Shown in pieces: positions 5,621 to 10,821 of a DNA stretch of 10,821 nucleotides. Each line of letters starts with the position of its first letter. Position 1 is the first letter of the stretch. The translations under genes were made by a program, and so were the position numbers. A model generated the notes under the pieces. That model worked only from the letters and a program-made list of their open reading frames with translations. It was not told the DNA's origin and ran no database searches. Source of the DNA: Alphaproteobacteria bacterium (GTDB lineage Bacteria; Pseudomonadota; Alphaproteobacteria; UBA3830); the NCBI GenBank assembly GCA_025998595.1, contig BNWE01000043.1, positions 1 to 10,821 on the forward strand. The letters run 5' to 3'.

Positions 5621-7555
5621 CTAATCGGATGAGCTACTTTTTTGGGCAGCAAGATTTTCTTCAAGACGCTTTTCGTAGTCGACCATATCATAGCCAAACG
5701 CCTGAAACAAAGCTTCGTGAAGAGGTCGGTTAATGCCATTACATATTGCAAGTCGCCCACAAGCTTCGAACCTGTCTGAAACAACTGATTTAGCAAAATC
5801 ATATTCTGGACTTGTTATTGCGCCTGGTAGCGCAGTCGTTTTTGCAGAATGATCATATCGTATTGGCTGTCCCATTTCGGCACGTAGAGCAAAATCGCTC
5901 AACTTATTTATATACAGGATATTTTTTCCAGAGTGTTTCGCGCAATGCAAGCCTGCTATCTGTAAAATTTCCATAGGCGTCTCAAATATATCTTTTATAA
6001 GCGCTTCCAGAGTATTAACGCTTTCGCGATGAGCCTTTACATCATTAACGTTTTTACACTGCGTCCGACATGCTTTATTATAAGCCATTACAAGAGAATG
6101 CAGCTTCTCTGGAGAATCATTGTATTGCTCTTCTAGGCTATTTATAAGCTTAATTTGCTCCTTTAACGCATCTGGATTAACTACTACATTAGCCAATGTT
6201 GAAGCGATTTTCATTGAAAGTGCATCGTCAAGTCCAAGCATATGGTCGGCTGTGGCAATATTAGCAGATATTGTGTGCCCAATCTCATGAAATAACAGTT
6301 GACCTTTTGGATCCTGCTGCCAATATAAACCATCTATCAAATTATCAGATTGGCAACCAAATAATGAACTATGCAAGGTATGTCTCTGATAGCACAACGA
6401 AATTTCATTATAAGCTGAGCGGCCATTTAATTCCAGATTTTGGGAAAATTTTATCTTTTTTGAAAAACATCGCTCAAAACCATCGGCAATTGCATCGCAG
6501 ATTTTCGGAGAAGCTTCACTCCAGGCAATCAAAGTTAAAATGAGATTTCGATAAGTCTGACTGTCCTCAGCTCTTTCATGTAAATCTCTTTCTATGTTTT
6601 TCTTTAGTGCTGTATCTGCAAATGTGCTTTTCGATATAATGAAAGTATCAATCAGCCTATGAATCTCTTTGAGTTTTTCAGCATCTTCTTTAGTCGTATC
6701 CACAAGTCTAGACAGGTTTTTTTTGAACTTCTCATCCGAGAGATTCATGTGGTCTATAAGAGTTTTTGCGTCAATAAATCTAACCTCATCTATTGTTAGG
6801 CCTTCTTTTTCAAATAATTTTATTAATGCGCCAGATGCAGCTTTTTCTGGAGAATTTTCCATAGCCGGACGAGACATTTCACGATAAATTTCATCTGATA
6901 CTATGGGGGCCAATTGATGTTTTACCAGGATGGGTATGTTATTATATGCATCATATTGGTTATCGCATGCGTTAGTAAAATCTTTCAACGCCTTATCGCG
7001 TCTTGCCCCATAAGCATCCAAGAGTTTTACTGCTTTATCAGGTGCTGCATTAAGGTTATCAAGTCTTACCCTAAGATTGTCAAGAATTTTTTGTCTTTCA
7101 TCGTAGCTTGTCAACGAAAAAGCCAAGTCCAAGGCTTCCTTATTCTCAGCTTCGATTTTGTCATATTCAGCCTTAGCTTTAGCTATGACTTCATCATATT
7201 TAGCCATGACTTCGTCATATTCAGCAATGACTTTACGAAGTTCTGCATCTGCTTTCTCAATTTCTGCATCCGCATCTGTCTTTGCTTTAGCAATATGTTT
7301 CAGCGAATTTTCTATTGTTGCATATGTCTCTTTATATTTTGCTGCATCAAGACCTTTGCCTTCTAGCAGTTTTTTTATCATTTGATCAGGTGATAACGTT
7401 TTACTGAAGAGCTTTTTCTGAATCGCCACAAACGGCGCCTTAAAGAACGCTGCAACTTTGCTACTATTTTTCACTGGTGGCACAGAACCTGGATTCGTTG
7501 TCGCACTCAGACTCATAACAGCCGCCATGACGATCATACACAATATTTTCTTCAT
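5621..7555 (-). CDS. Secreted protein with coiled coil and HExxH zincin motif
   Basis: This 644-residue protein starts with a classic signal peptide (MKKILCMIVMAAVMSLSA) and is probably exported. Residues about 85-145 form a charged, alanine-rich coiled coil with a seven-residue echo (AEYDEVM, AKYDEVI, AEYDKIE). The C-terminal half holds LLFHEIGHTISA, giving His423, Glu424 and His427 of an HExxH zinc-metallopeptidase motif. Glu525 and Glu529 in FETPMEILQI are candidate third zinc ligands. Several cysteines follow the signal peptide, including ACRTQC and FEACGRLAIC, which suits an oxidised extracytoplasmic setting. I cannot place it in a named peptidase family. HExxH occurs by chance, but its hydrophobic flanks and following TIS fit a real site. 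AGAGGA lies 9 bases ahead of the ATG, and a strong promoter lies at 7589-7617. It appears to be a single-gene transcript, convergent with phaC. A secreted protease or host-directed effector is inference. Confidence 0.85.
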   Translation of the reverse strand: MKKILCMIVMAAVMSLSATTNPGSVPPVKNSSKVAAFFKAPFVAIQKKLFSKTLSPDQMIKKLLEGKGLDAAKYKETYATIENSLKHIAKAKTDADAEIEKADAELRKVIAEYDEVMAKYDEVIAKAKAEYDKIEAENKEALDLAFSLTSYDERQKILDNLRVRLDNLNAAPDKAVKLLDAYGARRDKALKDFTNACDNQYDAYNNIPILVKHQLAPIVSDEIYREMSRPAMENSPEKAASGALIKLFEKEGLTIDEVRFIDAKTLIDHMNLSDEKFKKNLSRLVDTTKEDAEKLKEIHRLIDTFIISKSTFADTALKKNIERDLHERAEDSQTYRNLILTLIAWSEASPKICDAIADGFERCFSKKIKFSQNLELNGRSAYNEISLCYQRHTLHSSLFGCQSDNLIDGLYWQQDPKGQLLFHEIGHTISANIATADHMLGLDDALSMKIASTLANVVVNPDALKEQIKLINSLEEQYNDSPEKLHSLVMAYNKACRTQCKNVNDVKAHRESVNTLEALIKDIFETPMEILQIAGLHCAKHSGKNILYINKLSDFALRAEMGQPIRYDHSAKTTALPGAITSPEYDFAKSVVSDRFEACGRLAICNGINRPLHEALFQAFGYDMVDYEKRLEENLAAQKSSSSD

Positions 7556-7588
7556 TTATAGACATCCTCTTGCCGATAATAATAAGCC

Positions 7589-7617
7589 ATTGTATCTGTT
7601 TTTAAATAAAAAGTCAA
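7589..7617 (-). promoter_or_regulatory. Sigma70-type promoter of the HEIGH secreted protein gene
   Basis: On the minus strand TTGACT (7612-7617) and TACAAT (7589-7594) are separated by exactly 17 bases. Each box matches five of six consensus positions. The start codon lies about 33 bases downstream of the -10, giving a short leader with a good ribosome binding site. Confidence 0.7.
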
Positions 7618-7625
7618 GTGTTTTT

Positions 7626-7639
7626 GTAAAAATTTTTAC
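7626..7639. promoter_or_regulatory. Perfect 14-base palindrome next to the -35 box
   Basis: GTAAAAATTTTTAC is a perfect inverted repeat 8 bases upstream of the -35 box at 7612-7617. Its position suits an operator or activator site for the secreted-protein gene. No regulator is known, and an AT-rich palindrome can arise by chance. Confidence 0.35.
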
Positions 7640-7665
7640 GATATTTTTCTGGACTCCGACGTCGG

Positions 7666-7769
7666 TGCGTGCCGCACTGGCATTACTAAAAAACGCCCGT
7701 TGTGCAACCACTCATCCAGAGGCCAAAAGGGCTGTTGGGATCCAGTTGAAACAAAAATCCGCATTCTCA
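7666..7769. repeat. Intergenic segment sharing repeats with the phaC upstream region
   Basis: TGCGTGCCGCAC at 7666-7677 is identical to 3598-3609. The 16 bases at 7754-7769 (AAAATCCGCATTCTCA) are the exact reverse complement of 3630-3645. The segment also begins beside a perfect CCGACGTCGG palindrome (7656-7665), and near-complementary CTGGACTCC and GGGATCCAG flank it. It fills the gap between the secreted-protein promoter and the nth stop. No gene or clear terminator is seen. Confidence 0.5.
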
Positions 7770-7770
7770 A

Positions 7771-8421
7771 TTAAATTGTGTATATAGCGATAGCATTAGC
7801 GCCCGTGTTGCATACATCTTTGAGGATGCAGGATGAACAAGACGGCTTCTTGGCTTTACAGACATATCTTCCGTGCAACACCAGCAGATTACTTATGTTC
7901 GTCTTGTAGATGTCTGGAATAATTTCCTCCAAATCCGCCTCGACTTTTAGTGGATTTGAGCTATTGGACAGTTCCAGACGACCACTGACTCTCAACACGT
8001 GGGTATCAACGGCTATTGCCGGCGCATTATATAGAGTATTCATGACAACATTAGCCGTTTTGCGTCCTACTCCCGGCAATTCCTCTAGAGATTCTCGATC
8101 GTTGGGCACGACACCATTGTGTTTTTCTTTTAGTATCGCGCTAAGAGCAATAATATTGGCGGCTTTTCTCTTGTAGAGTCCAATGGATTTGATTTCTTCC
8201 AGTAGATTATCCAGACCGAGTTCGAGTATATCATCTATGGTTTTGTATTTTTCAAAAAGCTTTGACGTGACTTTGTTGACCTGGATATCCGTAGTTTGCG
8301 CAGACAACACAACAGAGATTAGAAACGTATAGTCGGAAATATATTCCAACTCTGTCTTTGGATTGGGAAATGATTCCGACAGTCTTTTGCATATTTCCTC
8401 GACTCTTTCGATTCCTCGCAT
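7771..8421 (-). CDS. nth: Endonuclease III (DNA glycosylase/AP lyase)
   Basis: This 216-residue Nth is a base-excision-repair enzyme that removes oxidised pyrimidines and nicks the abasic site. The helix-hairpin-helix LEELPGVGRKTANVVMN provides the catalytic Lys121. Asp139 lies in IAVDTHVLRVSGR. The 4Fe-4S cluster ligands Cys188, Cys195, Cys198 and Cys204 have the canonical C-x6-C-x2-C-x5-C spacing. All six residues are offset by one from E. coli Nth (K120, D138, C187, C194, C197, C203), so the enzyme is intact and full length. The ATG is preceded by AAGGA at 6 bases. It is the last gene of the run from the secreted protein at 9202-9693 through dapB, with 102 bases between the dapB stop and this start. 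Confidence 0.97.
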   Translation of the reverse strand: MRGIERVEEICKRLSESFPNPKTELEYISDYTFLISVVLSAQTTDIQVNKVTSKLFEKYKTIDDILELGLDNLLEEIKSIGLYKRKAANIIALSAILKEKHNGVVPNDRESLEELPGVGRKTANVVMNTLYNAPAIAVDTHVLRVSGRLELSNSSNPLKVEADLEEIIPDIYKTNISNLLVLHGRYVCKAKKPSCSSCILKDVCNTGANAIAIYTI

Positions 8422-8527
8422 AATTTTCCTTCATCAGATATTCCAGGACCGTTTTCTGAGGCAGCTTCAACATAAAGATAGCACATACTTCAGAAGTTCG
8501 CGATAGCATCATCGGATCCAACGTCAC
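8422..8527 (-). other. Coding-like 35-codon stretch between dapB and nth
   Basis: A GTG overlaps the dapB stop as GTGA and opens a frame whose first 35 codons look protein-like (TLDPMMLSRTSEVCAIFMLK early on). The frame then runs out of phase into nth and stops at 8252. I do not recognise it. It could be a short coupled leader, a relic of a lost gene or chance. A dyad CCAACGTCACGTTGG (8518-8532) covers the dapB stop. Confidence 0.25.
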
Positions 8528-9195
8528 GTTGGTTGATCCAGATAATCTTTCATGCTATACAAAGCCGGTTTCTGATTCAGCAGCCAGGAAGCGCATTTCA
8601 GCGCTCCTTTGGCGTATACAGTTCGATTAAACGCTCTGCTGGATATGCTGAGCATTTCATCTTCTCCGCAGAAATCGCAGATGTGATCGCCACAGACGTT
8701 TCCGGATCTTATGCTGACTATCTGCGCTTTTTTTCCAGATTGCGCTTCAAGAAACAAAGCTGTACCAGATGGAGAATCTTTCTTCTTACTATGATGTCGG
8801 TCTATTATACTAAAATCGAACTCCGGAAGTACAGCCGCACATTTCCGCAAAAGAACAGCCATAAGCTGAATTCCAATACTAAAATTAGTGCAGTACATAA
8901 TAGGAATACTTTTGGAATACGCTTCGATTTTCTCGAAATCTTCCGGAGAAAATCCAGTCGTACCAATTACCGATGGAACACAATGGCATGAAGCAATTTC
9001 CAGAGCCGTCATTGTAGCAGATGGCCTGGAAAAATCTATGAGCACATCGCTATTTCCTATGCCCCTCTCAAAATCGACCTTTGTGCTCTTGCTCGATATC
9101 CCACCGGCCAAACTAAAATCGGAGGAATTCCGCAGCAATTCCTCCACCAGAGTTCCAATTCGACCTGTAATTCCAACTATTCCTACTTTTTTCAT
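8524..9195 (-). CDS. dapB: 4-hydroxy-tetrahydrodipicolinate reductase
   Basis: DapB carries out the NAD(P)H-dependent second committed step of the diaminopimelate/lysine pathway, feeding peptidoglycan and protein synthesis. The Rossmann start is VGIVGITGRIG. IGTTGF and NFSIG follow. The catalytic signature is DRHHSKKKDSPSGTA, with His134 and Lys138 at the positions of E. coli His159 and Lys163. The C-terminus keeps SIRSGNVCGDH and SRAFNRTVYAKGAL. At 223 residues it is roughly 40-50 shorter than typical DapB. The loss is mostly in the first domain between the strand around residue 30 (LAGGISS) and the NSDVLIDFS segment. All catalytic motifs remain, so it is likely active. It starts 6 bases after the stop of the upstream secreted-protein gene, which places it in that operon. 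The Shine-Dalgarno site is weak, consistent with coupled translation. Confidence 0.95.
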   Translation of the reverse strand: MKKVGIVGITGRIGTLVEELLRNSSDFSLAGGISSKSTKVDFERGIGNSDVLIDFSRPSATMTALEIASCHCVPSVIGTTGFSPEDFEKIEAYSKSIPIMYCTNFSIGIQLMAVLLRKCAAVLPEFDFSIIDRHHSKKKDSPSGTALFLEAQSGKKAQIVSIRSGNVCGDHICDFCGEDEMLSISSRAFNRTVYAKGALKCASWLLNQKPALYSMKDYLDQPT

Positions 9196-9201
9196 CAGCT
9201 T

Positions 9202-9693
9202 CTACTTACTCCCGGCAGACTTAAGGCTAACGTAAGTCAGAACATTGCCTGGAGTGGTAGGAGTACTAGCCTCAGAATACAGAATCGACAACTTCTTTTC
9301 CTTCAAAAGAGAATCTGCAAAGAGGGCATTGATAACATCACCCACATGCCCCGTCTGTGTGTCGAATGCAATCTGTGTATATTGCATAAGAGGATGCACT
9401 ATAGAACTAGAGATATCTCTGCAATCGATCGACGAACCATCATCAAACGAAAGACGTGCTATAAGTTCTTTATGTTTGTTATGAGCGCATTTATCAGAGC
9501 AGTCGATATAACCAAGGCAGTCTTTCAGCTCACGCCTAGTGTCTGTAAACACCAACACTTTCATTTGAAAACGGCCAAAATCGTACGATCTCGAACGTTT
9601 TAAAGATTCCATGATGTGAGTAGGCACGGCTTCCATTCCTTGCAAAGCAGTAGCAAAAAGAACAAAGAAACAGATCCCAATAATTTTTTTCAT
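9202..9693 (-). CDS. Small secreted cysteine-containing protein, unknown function
   Basis: This 163-residue protein begins with a clear signal peptide (MKKIIGICFFVLFATALQG) with likely cleavage near residue 19-21, so it should be periplasmic or secreted. The mature part has four cysteines (59, 65, 69, 91), suggesting two disulfides, and a short CSDKCAHNKHK segment. The rest looks globular, with alternating strands (FQMKVLVFTD, KLSILYSEAS). I recognise no family. GGAG lies 8 bases ahead of the ATG, and a near-consensus promoter lies upstream. It is the first gene of an operon with dapB, 6 bases away, and nth. That linkage is probably transcriptional convenience rather than shared function. The signal peptide resembles that of the 5621-7555 protein, hinting at a common export route. 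Confidence 0.8.
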   Translation of the reverse strand: MKKIIGICFFVLFATALQGMEAVPTHIMESLKRSRSYDFGRFQMKVLVFTDTRRELKDCLGYIDCSDKCAHNKHKELIARLSFDDGSSIDCRDISSSIVHPLMQYTQIAFDTQTGHVGDVINALFADSLLKEKKLSILYSEASTPTTPGNVLTYVSLKSAGSK

Positions 9694-9718
9694 AATACAA
9701 TCTCCAGTTGAAAATTAT

Positions 9719-9747
9719 ATGATAAGCGCTGAGTATCAATCTGTCAA
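9719..9747 (-). promoter_or_regulatory. Promoter of the secreted protein-dapB-nth operon
   Basis: On the minus strand a perfect TTGACA (9742-9747) and TATCAT (9719-9724, five of six) are 17 bases apart. The start codon is about 26 bases downstream of the -10. The inferred left end of the neighbouring insertion sequence lies some 18 bases upstream, leaving this promoter intact. Confidence 0.7.
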
Positions 9748-9764
9748 TCCATATCCTTTTATAA

Positions 9765-10821
9765 TGTAAGCGCAATTTAGAAATGTCCGGTTTTAAGTAG
9801 TCAGCGAATCCCATAAATTCGACGAAGTTATGTCATTTGTTGAGGAAAAACCATGCAAATATTTAAGGAAGAGGAAATGGATAGGATTTATGTATTGCGC
9901 CAAGTAAAAGAGCGCAAATTGACGCAATCGGAGGCAGGGCGCCAGCTTGGACTGAGTGAGCGTCAAATCAGGCGATTATTAGAGCGCATGTCAGAAGATA
10001 TTGCTGGAATTAGAAGCCGCAAACGCGGAGACAACAGAGCGTTCAAGGAGGAATTCAAGCAACGTATTCTTGCAATTGTAAGAGAAAAATACCCAGATTT
10101 TGGTCCAACTTTTGCTTCTGAAAAGCTGCGTCAATGGATGATGGAGGATGGCTTATGGCACGGAAGAATGAGGAAAAACACAAAGACACACCAAAGTCGT
10201 CAAAGACGCTCACGTTTTGGAGAACTCGTGCAGATCGATGGTTCTCATCATGATTGGTTTGAGGGACGCTGCCCAAAATGTTGTCTATTGGCGTTTATTG
10301 ATGATGCCACGAGCGAGCTTATTTGTGCTCGTTTTGAAAAGGCTGAAACAACGCTTGGTTACATGCGATGTGTTTATGAACACGTGCAAACGTATGGAAT
10401 TCCAGTGAGTTACCACAGCGATCGGCATAGTATTTTTAAAACAAGCAGAAATGATACGACAACACAGTTTGCAGATATGCAATTTAACAGAGCCTTAAAA
10501 AATCTTGGAATTGAACTCATTTGCGCTCATTCTCCACAAGCAAAAGGACGTGTTGAGAGAGCCAATAAAACGCTGCAAGACAGGCTTGTGAAAGAAATGC
10601 GTCTGCGTAAAATTTCTTCGATTGAGGAAGCAAACCGTTATCTTCCAGAGTTTATCAAGCAGCACAATAAGAAATTCGCTGTAGCTGCACAGAGCCAGGG
10701 CCTTTTAATTCTCTGCGACCAATTTTATAGCCCTCCTATGGAACCGAGCACCATTAAACATCATATCCGGAACAGAAGTGTTCAATTTACAGGCTAATCC
10801 GATGATCAGATTCCGCAAAGC
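9765..10821 (+). mobile_element. Degenerate ISNCY-family insertion sequence (right end not seen)
   Basis: The element is identified by its transposase at 9853-10797. Its left boundary is placed near 9765, where TGTAAGCGCAATTTAGAAAT followed by GTCCGG resembles ISNCY-type ends as I recall them; this is approximate. No inverted copy of that end is found up to 10821, so the right end is either beyond the window or lost. The transposase is internally deleted and C-terminally truncated, so this copy is probably inactive. Confidence 0.55.
9853..10797 (+). CDS. ISNCY-family DDE transposase, internally deleted and truncated
   Basis: The 314-residue product has an N-terminal helix-turn-helix (LTQSEAGRQLGLSERQIRRLL) and an integrase core with Asp129 (QIDGSHHDW), Asp190 (YHSDRHSIF) and Glu235 (KGRVERANKTLQDRL), the presumed DDE triad. 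FEGRCPKCCLLAFIDDATSE is also a family signature. Relative to full ISNCY transposases, recalled at about 430 residues or more, two things are wrong. At residues 88-97 (ASEKLRQWMM) about 13 residues, of the type HGI-VS-ET, are missing between EKL and RQWM. Homology also ends near residue 282 (FAVAAQSQ), followed by an unrelated tail and a stop, so roughly 100 C-terminal residues are absent. GAGGA precedes the ATG by 6 bases. A second ATG at codon 9 is also possible. The product is most likely non-functional. Confidence 0.8.
   Translation: MQIFKEEEMDRIYVLRQVKERKLTQSEAGRQLGLSERQIRRLLERMSEDIAGIRSRKRGDNRAFKEEFKQRILAIVREKYPDFGPTFASEKLRQWMMEDGLWHGRMRKNTKTHQSRQRRSRFGELVQIDGSHHDWFEGRCPKCCLLAFIDDATSELICARFEKAETTLGYMRCVYEHVQTYGIPVSYHSDRHSIFKTSRNDTTTQFADMQFNRALKNLGIELICAHSPQAKGRVERANKTLQDRLVKEMRLRKISSIEEANRYLPEFIKQHNKKFAVAAQSQGLLILCDQFYSPPMEPSTIKHHIRNRSVQFTG

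Noticed and set aside
7180..7235. Short nucleotide repeats resembling a microsatellite or CRISPR
   Set aside because: They are imperfect echoes of the seven-residue coiled-coil pattern inside a coding gene, with no spacer structure.
6914..7385. Long plus-strand frames opposite the coiled-coil region of the secreted protein
   Set aside because: They are low-complexity antisense reads of the Glu/Lys/Ala-rich coiled coil, without start signals or family features.
7656..7680. CCGACGTCGG palindrome and GTGCG-CGCAC hairpin as the nth terminator
   Set aside because: No T-run follows on the minus strand, and they lie about 90-115 bases past the nth stop; they fit better as part of the intergenic repeat.
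8252..8421. Continuation of the GTG-initiated frame through the nth gene
   Set aside because: This part overlaps conserved nth coding sequence out of frame and reads as a shadow; only the part upstream of nth is kept as a low-confidence item.

Overview
The window looks like an accessory-rich stretch of an AT-leaning alphaproteobacterial chromosome, most plausibly from an intracellular or protist-associated lineage such as Holosporales or a relative. The lineage call is inference. It rests on an F1-ATPase zeta-inhibitor (DUF1476) gene, which is characteristic of Alphaproteobacteria, a class I polyhydroxyalkanoate synthase, an orphan type VI secretion spike gene, several secreted proteins of unknown function, dispersed intergenic repeats and a decaying insertion sequence. 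No rRNA, tRNA or CRISPR array was seen.

Left block (about 13-3471, minus strand). A tightly packed run reads zeta inhibitor, crotonase-family enoyl-CoA hydratase, vgrG, then a 38-codon ORF that overlaps the vgrG stop by four bases. The spacing (11-base overlap, 9-base gap, ATGA overlap) implies a single transcript that joins two metabolic genes to a contractile-injection spike. No other T6SS gene is present.

Middle (3472-5570). A 323-base divergent intergenic region carries dispersed repeats and a candidate promoter. It leads into phaC (plus strand), the PHB/PHA polymerase, with a complete Cys-Asp-His triad. The divergent crotonase could connect to the same C4-CoA pool. A bulged hairpin after phaC lies between it and a convergent gene.

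Right block (5621-9747, minus strand). A 644-residue secreted protein with a coiled coil and an HEIGH zincin motif (5621-7555) has a strong sigma70-type promoter and a 14-base perfect palindrome next to its -35 box. Upstream lies a second operon that starts from a near-consensus promoter at 9719-9747: a small cysteine-containing secreted protein, dapB (lysine/diaminopimelate synthesis, unusually short) and nth (endonuclease III).

Right edge (about 9765-10821). An ISNCY-family element sits just upstream of that promoter. Its transposase keeps the DDE residues but lacks an internal segment and the C-terminal part of the family, so it is probably a dead copy.

The best candidates for something undescribed are the HEIGH secreted protein, the vgrG-metabolism operon with its small downstream ORF, and the secreted cysteine protein ahead of dapB.
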